A stretch of 64,000 nt of DNA from Clostridia bacterium (GCA_035561135.1 DATMYA010000079.1:62001-126000), one strand, 5' to 3'. Shown: positions 43,781-54,095, numbered from the stretch's first letter. Numbers and translations are program-made. The notes: generated by a model not told the origin, from the letters alone.

Positions 43781-46330
43781 ATGCGTAGGGTACTTCTTAT
43801 TGCGACGTTATTGCTGCTGACGGGCAGCGCTTTGGCAAAACCGCATTTGAAAGGCATTAAGATTGCGGTCACCAATCCCACCGCTCAGGTTCGTAATGCC
43901 GAGCCGGTCGTTGTGCCTATCGCTGACCTGCGGAAAATTGCTCCCGACATTCGCGCAGGGCAACTGATCGTCACCGCCACAAGCGCCGCTACGGAAGCTG
44001 AAGATGCAGAAGTGCTGCAAGCGGATGAACTGCCGTCACAGGTGGATGACCTTGACGGCGACAATAAGGCCGACGAACTGGCATTCCAGATCGATCTGCA
44101 ACCTCATCAGACTCGCATTGTTACGGTGACGTATGGCGACCCTGAGCGCATTTTCCGGCTGCGGCACGAGTACAAGCCGCGCACAGACGCTCTGTTCGCC
44201 ACCAAAATCGAAGGCCTCGGGTGGGAGTCGGAACGCAACGCCTGGCGCATCTACTTTGATCCCCGCAACGCAATCGACCTCTATGGCAAGCGGCGTCCAT
44301 CATTATTACTAAAAATGTTTGCCACGCCGGAATACGACTACCATTCCGAATCCCCCGACGGCCGCGACCTTTACAAGATCGGCGAAGCAGTGGGCATCGG
44401 CGCTGTTGGCGCATGGGTAGATGGCAAGCTGGTGAAGGTATCGGACGTAAGCTCACGCAAGTGGCGGATCATCTCCGCCGGCCCTGTCCGCGCGATGGTT
44501 GAGTTAACGTACGAGGGCTGGAACGTCGGCGGACGCAAGGTCACATTGCGGTCGCGAATAACACAATGGGCTGGAGACCGGGGCTTCACGCACACCATCA
44601 CTTCAAACAGCGCAGGCAACGTTAAATTCGTGACAGGCCTGCCGATTAAGCCGAAAGCGGCTGCCGTCAAGTCAGAGTCTGGAGCCGGCGCCATGTGGCT
44701 GGCCACCTATGGAGAACAGGCTGTCCTCCCCGGCGCAACGGCGACGGAAGAGACGCCGGGACAGCAACTTGGGCTCGGCATTGTAACTACGGCGCGCGGT
44801 GCAAACTTCGCGAGTGATAAGGCGAACCACCTGCTGATTGTGCAGCTGGAGAATGGCACGGCGAGTTGGTACACGACAGCGGCATGGGACCAGGAAGAGA
44901 CGAATAACCGGCTGAACTTCGGAGATTCGACCGACAGGCGCGAGCGCGATTCCAAGGTTGTGCCTCAGACGGCAATCGCTAGCCGCGAGGGATTCCTGAG
45001 CATCCTCAAACAGCAGGCAGAACGGATGCAGCGGCCCGTTGCCGTCACTGTCCTTTCAAGCACCGCGAAGCCACAGCCTGCGCCCTCCGACACACTGAAC
45101 CCTGCCGCATCACGCACCTACAAGGAGGCCGTAGAACTGCTGCGTGCCGAAATCGATCGTACTGCCGCGCATTGGGAGCCGATTGCGGCCTCGACGCCTG
45201 AATTCGGCAAAAACAAAGGGTTGGGGTTCTTCAACGACGGAAACAATCTCACTGGCGAGTGGATGCAACGCAATGGCTTTTTCTGGACTGGCAGCTTCTG
45301 GACCGGCCAGCTCTGGAAGATGTACGAACACACCAAGGACGCAAAATACCGTCGCTGGGCCGAGCTTTGGACTTCCAAACTTGCGGGCCAGGAATCTGAG
45401 CAGAACCATGATGTGGGTTTTCTTTATTACTACTCAACGGTAGCGGGCTACCAGCAGACTGGCAACGCTGGCCTTCGCAGCAGTGGTTTGCGAGCCGCTG
45501 AACGGCTTGAGAAGTTATACAACCCCCAGACACAGATGATCGCTGCCTGGAATCCGGATGGCGACGATTCGATCATTGACACGATGATGAACCTGCAGAT
45601 CCTGTGGTGGGCTGCACGAGAGAGCGATGCTAAATGGCGCGACATTGGCCTGAAGCATGCGCTCCGCTCTGCCGAATGGCTGATTCGTCCTGATGGTTCG
45701 GCCATTCAGTCGGTTCATTACAATCCGGGCGACAACCGGCAAGTGCTTCACTTGCATGGCTCGGGAGCGGACGCGCCGCTTAAGTTTCCTAACAGCACCG
45801 CTCCTGGCGAAGTGCTGTTCACTCACACGCATCAGGGCTTCGCGGCTGATACAGCATGGTCCCGCGGAACGGCATGGGCGCTGTACGGCTTTGCAACCGC
45901 AGCATCCGAGACGAAGGATTCGCGACTTCTTGCTACAGCCGAGAAGGTTGCGGCGTTTGTGCTGGAGAACCTGCCCGAGGATGGCGTCCCCTGGTACGAC
46001 TACCACGACGAGGGCGTCCGCTTCCGCAATCGCGACACTTCCGCCGCTGCCCTCAACGCAGGCGGGTTGCTGCGGCTCTCCCAGATAACGACCGACCCGC
46101 AGCGTGCTCGCATGTATCGGCAAGAAAGCGAGCGCATCACGCAATCGCTCATCGATCGGTATCTCACTCCCGTTGCCAAAGACGACCGAACGCCCCCTGG
46201 GGTGTTGCGTCACGGCAGTGGCACTCGCCCCCAGGATGGCATGCTGATATACGGCCAGTACTACCTGCTGGAGACGCTGCTAGCCCTTGAACAAACCAAG
46301 ACTTCCGGAGGGCCCGTTGGAGCAAAGTAG
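43781..46330 (+). CDS. DUF4861 domain fused to GH88/GH105-type unsaturated uronyl hydrolase
   Basis: 849 residues. Signal peptide about 1-19. The DUF4861 half (about 20-420) opens with [21 protein letters not shown] and [20 protein letters not shown], like the stand-alone protein at 60822-61991. The second half (about 440-845) is an alpha/alpha barrel with [23 protein letters not shown] and [15 protein letters not shown], including the two Asp of the GH88/GH105 site, and [20 protein letters not shown]. It should remove unsaturated uronic acid from lyase products, feeding KduI. AAAGG lies before the ATG; the next gene starts 10 bp after the stop. Confidence 0.88.
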   Translation: MRRVLLIATLLLLTGSALAKPHLKGIKIAVTNPTAQVRNAEPVVVPIADLRKIAPDIRAGQLIVTATSAATEAEDAEVLQADELPSQVDDLDGDNKADELAFQIDLQPHQTRIVTVTYGDPERIFRLRHEYKPRTDALFATKIEGLGWESERNAWRIYFDPRNAIDLYGKRRPSLLLKMFATPEYDYHSESPDGRDLYKIGEAVGIGAVGAWVDGKLVKVSDVSSRKWRIISAGPVRAMVELTYEGWNVGGRKVTLRSRITQWAGDRGFTHTITSNSAGNVKFVTGLPIKPKAAAVKSESGAGAMWLATYGEQAVLPGATATEETPGQQLGLGIVTTARGANFASDKANHLLIVQLENGTASWYTTAAWDQEETNNRLNFGDSTDRRERDSKVVPQTAIASREGFLSILKQQAERMQRPVAVTVLSSTAKPQPAPSDTLNPAASRTYKEAVELLRAEIDRTAAHWEPIAASTPEFGKNKGLGFFNDGNNLTGEWMQRNGFFWTGSFWTGQLWKMYEHTKDAKYRRWAELWTSKLAGQESEQNHDVGFLYYYSTVAGYQQTGNAGLRSSGLRAAERLEKLYNPQTQMIAAWNPDGDDSIIDTMMNLQILWWAARESDAKWRDIGLKHALRSAEWLIRPDGSAIQSVHYNPGDNRQVLHLHGSGADAPLKFPNSTAPGEVLFTHTHQGFAADTAWSRGTAWALYGFATAASETKDSRLLATAEKVAAFVLENLPEDGVPWYDYHDEGVRFRNRDTSAAALNAGGLLRLSQITTDPQRARMYRQESERITQSLIDRYLTPVAKDDRTPPGVLRHGSGTRPQDGMLIYGQYYLLETLLALEQTKTSGGPVGAK

Positions 46331-46340
46331 GCAAGCCCAC

Positions 46341-47579
46341 ATGATGAAGAGGATGACCGTAGCGGTAATCACGGTGGCGCTGGCGTTGACAGCAACTGCG
46401 TTCGCCGAGAGGCGTAACGGCCCGCACGCCACCTCTACAGAAGCTCCGCGAGTGTTTCTGCTCAACGGAGCACGTTTGCAAACATTGCGAAGTCACATTG
46501 CGTCACTCAATGTGAGCGAACCAGCTCTGGAAGGGCTTCGCAGAGATGCTGAAGAGGCGTTGAAGTTATCGCCGGCTTCTGTCATGCAGAAGTCGGCTGT
46601 CCCACCTAGCGGCGACAGGCACGACTACATGAGTCTGGCGCCATACTGGTGGCGCAATCCAGACACTGCCGACGGGCTACCTTACGTCCGGCGCGACGGT
46701 GAGAGGAATCCAGAAAGCGCACAGGTGCCAGATCACCGCAATTTCGGACGTCTTACTACGTCTACTCATGATCTGGCGTTGGCCTATTACCTGTTCGGCA
46801 ATGAGGCCTATGCCACGAAAGCCAGCGCGCTGCTCAGGACGTGGTTTCTCGATCCCGCCACTCGCATGAATCCAAACCTTAACTATGGTCAGGCGGTTCG
46901 TGGGCACAACGACGGGCGAGGCGCAGGACTCATCGAGACTCGCAGCATCGCCGAAATGATCGATGCTGTCGGTCTGCTGGCGGGATCGAAAGCATGGACG
47001 CCGGAAGACCAGAGCGGGATAAAGGATTGGGTCGCGAAGTTCCTCTCGTGGATGCAGAACAGCCCTGTCGGAAAACAGGAGGCAGGCGCAAAAAACAACC
47101 ATGGCACGTATTACGACGTACAGATCGTCTCAATGGCGCTTTTCGTCGGTGATACGGAGCTTGCGAAGCGAATCGTGACCGAAGCCTCTGAGAAGCGGGT
47201 GGCCTTCCAGATCGAACCCGATGGGCGGCAGCCTCTCGAACTGGCACGCACCAGATCGTTCAGTTACAGCATGATGAACCTTGGCGGGTTGTTCAAACTG
47301 GCTCGACTGGGAGAGAACGTAGGTGTGGATTTATGGACTTTGCGGACGAAAGATGATCGCAGTATTCGCAAAGCGCTGGATTACCTTGTCCCATTTGCAG
47401 TCGGCCAGAGCAAGTGGACCGACAAACAAATCACTGCCATCCGGCCTGCTGATATCGCGCCGCTGCTTGTCATCGCGGCCGACAAGTACGACTCTCCTCG
47501 ATACAAGGAACTTGCCGTGAAACTAGACGCTGATATAACCGGGAGCCTGGATTCGCTTCTCATTGGCGCCCACGAGTAA
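46341..47579 (+). CDS. Alginate-lyase-family protein (copy 2)
   Basis: 412 residues; signal peptide about 1-22 (TVALALTATAFAE). Alginate_lyase fold as in 40202-41431: SLAPYWWRNPDTADGLPYVRRDG, TRMNPNLNYGQAVRGHNDGRG and GAKNNHGTYYDVQ. The ATG at 46341 starts 10 bp after the GH88-fusion stop; an earlier ATG at 46287 overlaps that gene and lacks a signal peptide start. The pair of paralogues flanking GH97 and GH88 suggests local duplication. Confidence 0.85.
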   Translation: MMKRMTVAVITVALALTATAFAERRNGPHATSTEAPRVFLLNGARLQTLRSHIASLNVSEPALEGLRRDAEEALKLSPASVMQKSAVPPSGDRHDYMSLAPYWWRNPDTADGLPYVRRDGERNPESAQVPDHRNFGRLTTSTHDLALAYYLFGNEAYATKASALLRTWFLDPATRMNPNLNYGQAVRGHNDGRGAGLIETRSIAEMIDAVGLLAGSKAWTPEDQSGIKDWVAKFLSWMQNSPVGKQEAGAKNNHGTYYDVQIVSMALFVGDTELAKRIVTEASEKRVAFQIEPDGRQPLELARTRSFSYSMMNLGGLFKLARLGENVGVDLWTLRTKDDRSIRKALDYLVPFAVGQSKWTDKQITAIRPADIAPLLVIAADKYDSPRYKELAVKLDADITGSLDSLLIGAHE

Positions 47580-47596
47580 GTCAGGCACAAATGGAA

Positions 47597-47629
47597 ACGG
47601 TGCAACTCAGACTACCTGAGTTGCACCGT
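47597..47629. terminator. Bidirectional terminator
   Basis: Perfect 14-bp stem acggtgcaactcag / ctgagttgcaccgt, 5-nt loop, between the convergent genes ending at 47579 and 47669. Confidence 0.88.
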
Positions 47630-47668
47630 ACCAGAAACGTATATTCGAACTTCGCTCCACTACATCCT

Positions 47669-48751
47669 TTACCGCTGAATCCGCGCCGAACCTCCGCGAG
47701 CGAACGCTCTCACCTGATCAATCGTAGCCATCGTTGTATCTCCGGGGAAGGTTGTCAGTAGAGCTCCGTGTGCCCATCCCAGGTTGATCGCCTGTTCAGG
47801 TGACTCGCCAGCGAGAAGTCCGTAGATAAAGCCTGACGCAAATCCATCTCCACCGCCGACGCGATCATAAACGTCCAGCTTGCAGGTGGGCGCCTTTACC
47901 GACTCTCCATTGACCCAAGCCACGGCGCTCCAGCTATGGCTATTTGTCGAATGGACCTCCCGCAGCGTGGTCGCAACGACTTTGATGTTTGGATAGCGAT
48001 CCACAACTTGCCCAATCATCGAGAAGAATGCGGACGAGTCCAGTTTCGACTGGCCAGCGACTTCCGGACCAGCGAAACCGAGTCCCTTCTGCAAGTCCTC
48101 CTCATTGCCGACCAGGACGTCAACGTTCTCGACAATGGCTCCGAGCACTTGCTTTGCGCGTTCGGAACCGCCGACCGTGCTCCAAAGCTTCTCGCGATAG
48201 TTCAGGTCGAAGGAGCACACGGCACCCGCCGCCCGTGCCGCCCTCATGGCTTCGATCACCAGTTCCGCTGTAGTTTCCGACAGCGACGCGAAGATGCCGC
48301 CGCTGTGGAACCAGCGAACTCCCTGGGAAAAGATCGCCTTCCAGTCGAAGTCGCCCGGCTTGAGTTGCGCCGCCGCCTCATTACTGCGGTTGTAGAAGAC
48401 AACCGGCGGACGCACGCCATGGCCCCTGTCGCTGTAAACGGTCGCCATGTTCGGACCGCGAGTGCCGTCATGTTTGAAGTGGCGATAGATTGGACGTACG
48501 CCCATGGCTCGAACGCGCTCTGCGATGAGGTCCCCGATCGGATAAGAAACCATTGCCGTCGCTACGCTCGTATTCAGGCCGAAGCAATCGGCGAGATTAG
48601 CCGCTACGTTAAACTCGCCTCCGCTTACGTGGATGGCGCACTGTGTCGCTTTGCGGAACGGAATGACACCGGGATCCAGCCGGTGTACCAGGGCACCAAG
48701 TGAAAGAAAGTCCAGCGCTCCCTTTTCAGCGATATCGAATCCAAGATTCAT
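47669..48751 (-). CDS. kdgK: PfkB-family sugar kinase, KdgK-like (copy 1)
   Basis: 360 residues. Ribokinase fold: VSGGEFNVAANLADCFG near the start for substrate binding, FDLNYREKLW near 195, DVLVGNEEDLQKGLGF, and the C-terminal anion hole/catalytic base RVGGGDGFASGFIYGLL. The likely reaction is 2-keto-3-deoxygluconate to KDPG, given Eda next door. It is a clear paralogue of 51477-52580; which one is the true KdgK is not decided by sequence alone. Last gene of a leftward uronate cluster. Confidence 0.82.
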   Translation of the reverse strand: MNLGFDIAEKGALDFLSLGALVHRLDPGVIPFRKATQCAIHVSGGEFNVAANLADCFGLNTSVATAMVSYPIGDLIAERVRAMGVRPIYRHFKHDGTRGPNMATVYSDRGHGVRPPVVFYNRSNEAAAQLKPGDFDWKAIFSQGVRWFHSGGIFASLSETTAELVIEAMRAARAAGAVCSFDLNYREKLWSTVGGSERAKQVLGAIVENVDVLVGNEEDLQKGLGFAGPEVAGQSKLDSSAFFSMIGQVVDRYPNIKVVATTLREVHSTNSHSWSAVAWVNGESVKAPTCKLDVYDRVGGGDGFASGFIYGLLAGESPEQAINLGWAHGALLTTFPGDTTMATIDQVRAFARGGSARIQR

Positions 48752-48862
48752 ACGTTAATTCTCCGAAGATTTTTCTCAATCTTTACTAGGACCTGGCGCA
48801 ACAAGCAAAGACGCTGCGCGGTCCTATTGTGCGCGCTGCCCTGCAAGGGACACGCCCGCGCT

Positions 48863-49561
48863 TCAGGCTGTCGTGCTAGTCGTGCTAGTTGCAGTCCCTG
48901 TGTCACATTGCATCTGGGCGCGCGCCTCGCTCACAACTTTTACGAACTTGCGTGCATTTTCGGTGATGACATCGGGTCGCCCGGCCTCTAGCGCACCGGC
49001 ATCGACCAGTTCCCCGCCTACTCCCAGAGCGGCAGCGCCCGCTTGAATGAACTCAGCAGCGGTGTTTAAGTTCACACCGCCCGTGGGTACGAGCGGTACC
49101 TGCGGTAGCGGCCCTCGGAGCGCCTTGATGTATCTTGCCCCGCCCACCTGACCACAAGGAAACACCTTCACCAAGTCAGCCCCGGCTTTCCAGGCAGTAA
49201 TCACCTCGGTCGGAGTCAAGCATCCCGCCATGATCAGCGTATCGCTGGAAACCGCGAACTGAACCGTCTCCAAGTCGAGTCCCGGGCTGACTAGAAACTG
49301 CGCCCCAGCCTCTACGCACTCTCGCGCCATCGCCGCGTCGAGCACTGTTCCAGCGCCTACTAGAACGCGTGATCCTATCGTGTCCGCGAGTTCGCGGATG
49401 ACGCCAACCGCGCCAGGTACCGTCATGGTGATCTCGACAATAGGGATGCCGCCGCGACAAATCGCTTCGACGGCGGACATCGCCTGGCCGGCGGAACGCG
49501 CACGCACAACGGGCACAATCCCAACTTGAGCGATGATTTCACGCGCTGTTTGCTTATTCAT
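48863..49561 (-). CDS. eda: KDPG/KHG aldolase
   Basis: 232 residues. Cleaves KDPG to pyruvate and glyceraldehyde-3-P. Shows GIPIVEITMTVPGAV with the catalytic Glu, VGAGTVLDAA, FLVSPGLD and the Schiff-base Lys in DLVKVFPCGQVGGARYIKAL written as DLVKVFPCGQVGG, plus PTGGVNLN. The start at 49561 gives a standard Eda N-terminus and GGAAGAG upstream; the longer frame to 49630 overlaps the KduD gene. The C-terminal tail TATSTTSTTA is a low-complexity extension. Confidence 0.93.
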   Translation of the reverse strand: MNKQTAREIIAQVGIVPVVRARSAGQAMSAVEAICRGGIPIVEITMTVPGAVGVIRELADTIGSRVLVGAGTVLDAAMARECVEAGAQFLVSPGLDLETVQFAVSSDTLIMAGCLTPTEVITAWKAGADLVKVFPCGQVGGARYIKALRGPLPQVPLVPTGGVNLNTAAEFIQAGAAALGVGGELVDAGALEAGRPDVITENARKFVKVVSEARAQMQCDTGTATSTTSTTA

Positions 49562-49614
49562 CTCTTGTTCTCTTCCGCACACCTGGGTGCTGACGACGTC
49601 CAGCAGAGCATCGC

Positions 49615-50376
49615 TTAGCGGGCTAACCACCCGCCATCGACGACCAGCACGTGGCCATTCACATAGTCACTGGCAGCGGAGCTGAGAAACACCGCCGCTC
49701 CCATGAGGTCACACGGCTCGCCCCAGCGTCCGGCGGGAATGCGTTCGGTTAGCTGTCGAGACCGCTCTTTGTCAGCGCGCAGTGGGGCGGTGTTGTCAGT
49801 GGCCATGTAGCCGGGCGCGATGGCGTTGACGTGCAGGCCCTTCGGAGCCCATTCGTTTGCAAGCGCCTTCGTGATTCCCGCTACGCCAGACTTCGCCGCC
49901 GTATAGGAGGGCACGAAAACGCCGCCCTGAAACGAGAGCAGCGATGCGATGTTTACAATCTTGCCCTTGCCCTGCTTCAGCATGTGCTGGCCTGCCAGCT
50001 TCGACAGGCGGAAGACAGACGACAAATTCACGGCGATGACCTGGTCCCAGTAATCGTCGGGAAACTCGGCTGCTGGTGCACGCTTGATCGTGCCCGCATT
50101 GTTGACGAGGATATCGATGGAACCGAGTTCCAAAACAGTGCGCTCCACGAGTTCTTCGCACACCTTCTTATCGGAGACGTCTCCCGCCACGAATAGGGAT
50201 TTGCGGCCGAGCGCGCGGATTCTGTCGCAGATATCATTGGGCTCGGGCGAGAGGCCATGGCACACTACGTTCGCGCCTGCCTCCGCCAACCCCATTGCAA
50301 TGCCGGCGCCCAGACCCTGCTGAGAGCCGGTGACGAGCGCATTCTTACCCGCAAGAGAGAATGAATCGAGAATCAT
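49615..50376 (-). CDS. kduD: 2-deoxy-D-gluconate 3-dehydrogenase (DKII reductase)
   Basis: 253-residue classical SDR. NAD(P) site VTGSQQGLGAGIAMGL, NNAG in LVNNAGTI, catalytic Ser near IASLLSF and YTAAKSG (YxxxK). High similarity in pattern to KduD, which reduces 2,5-diketo-3-deoxygluconate to KDG in unsaturated-uronate catabolism. Followed by eda 53 bp later and preceded by a terminator-like hairpin and kduI. Confidence 0.9.
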   Translation of the reverse strand: MILDSFSLAGKNALVTGSQQGLGAGIAMGLAEAGANVVCHGLSPEPNDICDRIRALGRKSLFVAGDVSDKKVCEELVERTVLELGSIDILVNNAGTIKRAPAAEFPDDYWDQVIAVNLSSVFRLSKLAGQHMLKQGKGKIVNIASLLSFQGGVFVPSYTAAKSGVAGITKALANEWAPKGLHVNAIAPGYMATDNTAPLRADKERSRQLTERIPAGRWGEPCDLMGAAVFLSSAASDYVNGHVLVVDGGWLAR

Positions 50377-50455
50377 GATCGTTTGTTACTCCTGGCACTC
50401 CGCACACTTGCGCGAGTGCGCCAAATACATTGCTGTACCGGGTTCGAGTTAAAGA

Positions 50456-50472
50456 AAAACCCCCAGGGTTTT
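50456..50472 (-). terminator. Weak terminator after kduI
   Basis: Stem aaaaccc / gggtttt, 3-nt loop; on the minus strand followed by TTCTTTAAC. Short stem, so read-through into kduD is possible. Confidence 0.5.
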
Positions 50473-50500
50473 GGCCCGTCTGAGCGGCCAGCATAGAAAT

Positions 50501-51331
50501 CTATTTGCTTTGACCCTTCTCCAACCCCGAACCGCCTTTGTCAAAACCCGGCTGCACTGTTACTACGCCAAACTTTCGATCTTCCACTTCTCTATGTGCT
50601 GCCATGGCCCACAAGAAACCAATGCGATGACCCGGGACAGATACGTTGGGGTGATATCCGCTGGGCATAGTTACCGCGTCGCCCTCGCGAACGACCGTGA
50701 GAAACTCGGGATACTCGGTATCGTCGTAGACCAACTGGATTCCGAACGCGGGCGCAGGCATGTTGAAGTACACGTACATTTCTTCCAGCATGGCTGTGTG
50801 CTCATGCGGAGGCCAACTGGTCCAGTTGCCCGGTTCAGACCAGGTGAAACCCACGACAAGGCGGCCAGCCTGAATGTTCTTCGCGAGACTCATATGAAGA
50901 TGCCGAGAGGCTTGGGTGCCTTCGCCAGCACTGAAGACTAGCCCTGGATCCTTGGATATCTCAGCAAACCGAACAATCTGCAACGGGTACTGGTGCTGCA
51001 CATCGGCCGAGAATTCCGCAATGTCCACCGTGCTGGAGGTCGAGACCTGTATGGAAGAGTTCCGCGGAATATAGATCGAATCAAACTTGCGAAGCTTGGT
51101 GGATTCATCACCGATACAAACGTCCGCCTCACCCTGCAACACGACGAAGCCGGTTTCGCGATCCAAGTTGGAGAAGGAAACAGTGGAAACGGATTCGTTC
51201 AGGATAATGCGCCCGTAGGCCAGGTGGCGATTTGTGCTGTTTTCGGGAGTGACCGAGATCAGTCGGCCGACGTGCGCGTTGGTGTGCCGGAACACCATCT
51301 TTTCAACAACTTTTTGCACTTGAGTAGTCAT
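50501..51331 (-). CDS. kduI: 5-keto-4-deoxyuronate isomerase (KduI/IolB family)
   Basis: 276 residues, cupin fold. Metal ligands lie in WPPHEHTAMLEEMYVYF (HxH and Glu) and in the later PSGYHPNV. KduI and IolB share one Pfam family; the neighbouring KduD makes KduI (4-deoxy-L-threo-5-hexulose uronate to DKII) much more likely than IolB. The start at 51331 (MTTQVQ) has GGAGA 8 bp upstream; an upstream ATG at 51388 lacks one. Confidence 0.85.
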   Translation of the reverse strand: MTTQVQKVVEKMVFRHTNAHVGRLISVTPENSTNRHLAYGRIILNESVSTVSFSNLDRETGFVVLQGEADVCIGDESTKLRKFDSIYIPRNSSIQVSTSSTVDIAEFSADVQHQYPLQIVRFAEISKDPGLVFSAGEGTQASRHLHMSLAKNIQAGRLVVGFTWSEPGNWTSWPPHEHTAMLEEMYVYFNMPAPAFGIQLVYDDTEYPEFLTVVREGDAVTMPSGYHPNVSVPGHRIGFLWAMAAHREVEDRKFGVVTVQPGFDKGGSGLEKGQSK

Positions 51332-51476
51332 AATTCTCCGAGAGGGAGCGGTTCGCCCGTCGTGCGGCGGACAACACGCATTACGCACCTCTCAATCCTC
51401 ATCGAGCTGTCGCCAAAGGAAGCCAGGTCCTGCGTTGCCGGTTGCGGGCCGGCGATACAAGCATATTTACACCGCT

Positions 51477-52580
51477 CTACCGTGCGACCCTTGCGCTACA
51501 ACCCTTCATAACTCTTTGAACTTCGGAAAGCGTAGCCATCGTTGTGTCACCCGGTGTGGTCATAGCCAAAGCACCGTGCGCGGCACCGCACTCAACTGCC
51601 CATTGCGGCTCCCGTCCTGTAAGAAATCCGTAAATCAAGCCTGACGCGAATGAGTCACCACCGCCTATGCGGTCGTAAATTTCCAGTCCTTCACGATTGG
51701 TGGCGTGATAAGCGGAGCCTTCGAAGTAGCAAACAGCGCCCCAGTCGTTTCGGGTCGCACTTTTGACATTGCGCAGCGTGGTGGCGACTACCTTGATGGA
51801 AGGGAATGTGCTCACAACACGCTCGATCATGTGGCCGTAATTCTTGGCGTCCAACTGGGATAAGTTGTCATCCATCCCCGGCACCTCAAATCCCAGTGCA
51901 GCCGTAAAGTCTTCTTCGTTGCCAAGCATGACGTCAACGTAGGAAGCCAGTTCCCGGTTGACTTGCTGTGCACGCGCCTGTCCCCCGATAGACTTCCACA
52001 ATGACTCGCGATAGTTGAGGTCGTAAGAAATCGTCACGCCGTGACGCTTCGCGGCTTCCATTGCCTCTTTCGCGACCATCGGAGTCGAATCGGAAAGCGC
52101 GGCGAATATTCCGCCCGTGTGAAACCAGCGCGCACCTTCGACTCCGAAGATGTGATCCCAGTCGATGTCTCCAGGCTTCAGTTGCGAAACTGCAGTATGG
52201 CCGCGGTCCGAACAACCCAGGGCCGCACGAATACCATACCCGCGTTCTGTGAAATTCAAACCATTGCGAACGCTACGGCCGACACCGTCGCATGGAACCC
52301 ACTTTACGTGGGACTGATCGACGCCGCCTTGGTAGAGCAGATCCTGGATGAGCCTTCCTACTGCGTTATCCGCCAACGCCGTGACTATCGCCGTATCCAT
52401 GCAAAAGCAGCGCTTCAGGCCTCGAGCGACGTTATACTCGCCGCCGCCTTCCCACGCGGCGAACGACCGTGTCGTATGGACACGCGCGTCTCCGGGATCG
52501 AGGCGGAGCATCACCTCACCCAGACTCACCAAGTCCCACTTGCATCTCGCTTTGGCTTTGATCTCCAATACTTCGTCCAT
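51477..52580 (-). CDS. PfkB-family sugar kinase, KdgK-like (copy 2)
   Basis: 367 residues. Same architecture as 47669-48751: GGGEYNVARGLKRCF, SYDLNYRESLWKSIGG, DVMLGNEEDFTAALGF and RIGGGDSFASGLIYGFL, and a matching C-terminus (TTMATLSEVQ against TTMATIDQVR). Substrate may be KDG or another keto-deoxy or keto sugar acid. Lies 54 bp after the hexuronate transporter on the same strand. Duplicate kinases within 4 kb suggest a split of substrates or expression. Confidence 0.8.
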   Translation of the reverse strand: MDEVLEIKAKARCKWDLVSLGEVMLRLDPGDARVHTTRSFAAWEGGGEYNVARGLKRCFCMDTAIVTALADNAVGRLIQDLLYQGGVDQSHVKWVPCDGVGRSVRNGLNFTERGYGIRAALGCSDRGHTAVSQLKPGDIDWDHIFGVEGARWFHTGGIFAALSDSTPMVAKEAMEAAKRHGVTISYDLNYRESLWKSIGGQARAQQVNRELASYVDVMLGNEEDFTAALGFEVPGMDDNLSQLDAKNYGHMIERVVSTFPSIKVVATTLRNVKSATRNDWGAVCYFEGSAYHATNREGLEIYDRIGGGDSFASGLIYGFLTGREPQWAVECGAAHGALAMTTPGDTTMATLSEVQRVMKGCSARVAR

Positions 52581-52634
52581 TCCGAGCCGGGCAGGGGCGC
52601 TGCGTTGGCACCCCTGTCACCTACTATCCGCTGC

Positions 52635-53942
52635 CTACTCGAGGGCAGCAGGTTCAAGCTTCGGCACAATCAACTGCATCACCGCTAAAGCGACCAAGTA
52701 TGCCGAACCCGCGATGATGAATACGCTGAAATAAGAACCGGTCCACTGCAGTACGTAGCCAACTACCTTGGCGATCACCATCCCGCCAACTGCACCCGCC
52801 ATGCCGCCGATGCCAACGACAGATCCAACCGCTCCTCGTGGAAACATGTCCGAGGCAACGGTAAATATGTTCGCCGACCACCCCTGGTGTGCAGCCGCAG
52901 CCAGGCTAACCAGCCCCACTGCGACCCATAGGTTCGAAGCTCGCGAAGCGGCCACGATCGGCACCACGGCCAGGGCACAAACCAGCATCGCGGTCTTCCG
53001 CGCCGCGTTGACTGTCCAACCGCGACGAAGCAAGTGCGACGAAAGCCAGCCACCGAAAATACTGCCAAGAGTAGCCGAGTTGTAAATCACCAGCAGTGGC
53101 AGAATCATGCCCGTAAGGTTCACGCCATGGTTTCTGTGCAGGAAGTCCGGCACCCAAAACAGGTACAACCACCAGATCGGGTCGGTGAGGAACTTGCCAA
53201 TCGCGAACGCCCAAGTCTGCCGCAAGCCAATAAGCTTGGACCAGCGGATGGGGACAACACTCTCGGCCGGGTCGCTGCGAATGTGTGCCAACTCCGCCGC
53301 GGACACGCGCTTGTGCTGCTCTGGAGGGCGGTAGAGTACAAGCCAGAACGCGAGCCACACAAAGCCAATCGCTCCGGTGGCAACGAATGCGCCCTGCCAA
53401 CCATATGTTAGCGTCAACCATGGAATAACCAGCGGCGTTACGATCGCGCCAACATTTGTGCCGGAGTTGAACAGGCCCGTGGCGAGCGCCCGCTCTTTTT
53501 TCGGGAACCACTCTGCCACCGTCTTTATGGAAGCCGGAAAACTACCAGATTCGCCCAACCCGAGTCCGAAACGGGCCAGGCTGAAGGTGAATACTGAACG
53601 CGCCCCGGCATGGGCCATCGCCGCCAGGCTCCAGAGGAAAACGGCCAGCGAGAAACCTTTCCGTGTACCCAGCCAATCCATCACCCGGCCCACGACAATC
53701 AACCCAATGGCATAGGCCAGCTGAAACGAAAAAACGATGTTGCTGTAATCGATCTCGTTCCAGTGCAGGTCAGCCTGCAACGTGGGTTTCAGAAGCCCGA
53801 TTACCTGACGGTCGATGTAATTGACTGTCGCCGCGAAGAACAACAATGCACAAACTACCCAGCGCTGGCGTCCTGCGGACGAAGATGGCCCAGGCTCGGG
53901 GATATGAACTTCCGTTACGGCGGCCGCGCTTTTCGCTGCCAT
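52635..53942 (-). CDS. exuT: MFS hexuronate transporter, ExuT-like
   Basis: 435 residues, 12 membrane helices, anion:cation symporter group. N-terminal RWVVCALLFFAATVNYIDRQVIGLL and LFNSGTNVGAIVTPLVIPWL match the ExuT/GudP family. Imports galacturonate or glucuronate. The ATG at 53942 has GGAGAAAT upstream; an ATG 24 bp earlier is possible. It precedes the second PfkB kinase. Confidence 0.88.
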   Translation of the reverse strand: MAAKSAAAVTEVHIPEPGPSSSAGRQRWVVCALLFFAATVNYIDRQVIGLLKPTLQADLHWNEIDYSNIVFSFQLAYAIGLIVVGRVMDWLGTRKGFSLAVFLWSLAAMAHAGARSVFTFSLARFGLGLGESGSFPASIKTVAEWFPKKERALATGLFNSGTNVGAIVTPLVIPWLTLTYGWQGAFVATGAIGFVWLAFWLVLYRPPEQHKRVSAAELAHIRSDPAESVVPIRWSKLIGLRQTWAFAIGKFLTDPIWWLYLFWVPDFLHRNHGVNLTGMILPLLVIYNSATLGSIFGGWLSSHLLRRGWTVNAARKTAMLVCALAVVPIVAASRASNLWVAVGLVSLAAAAHQGWSANIFTVASDMFPRGAVGSVVGIGGMAGAVGGMVIAKVVGYVLQWTGSYFSVFIIAGSAYLVALAVMQLIVPKLEPAALE

Positions 53943-54095
53943 GCTATTTCTCCAAACAACCGGCACTACGCAAACCTATGACACTCGTTACTGCGATTTT
54001 TGACCGATGCGACACTGCATTCCTGCGTATCGCAATATGAAACTCTGTTCCGAATAGCGAACTTCTGCGCAGGTTCTCACCTGCGAAGCTAACTG

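Noticed and set aside
50501..51331. IolB (5-deoxyglucuronate isomerase)
   Set aside because: Same Pfam family, but the locus has KduD, KdgK and Eda and no inositol genes.
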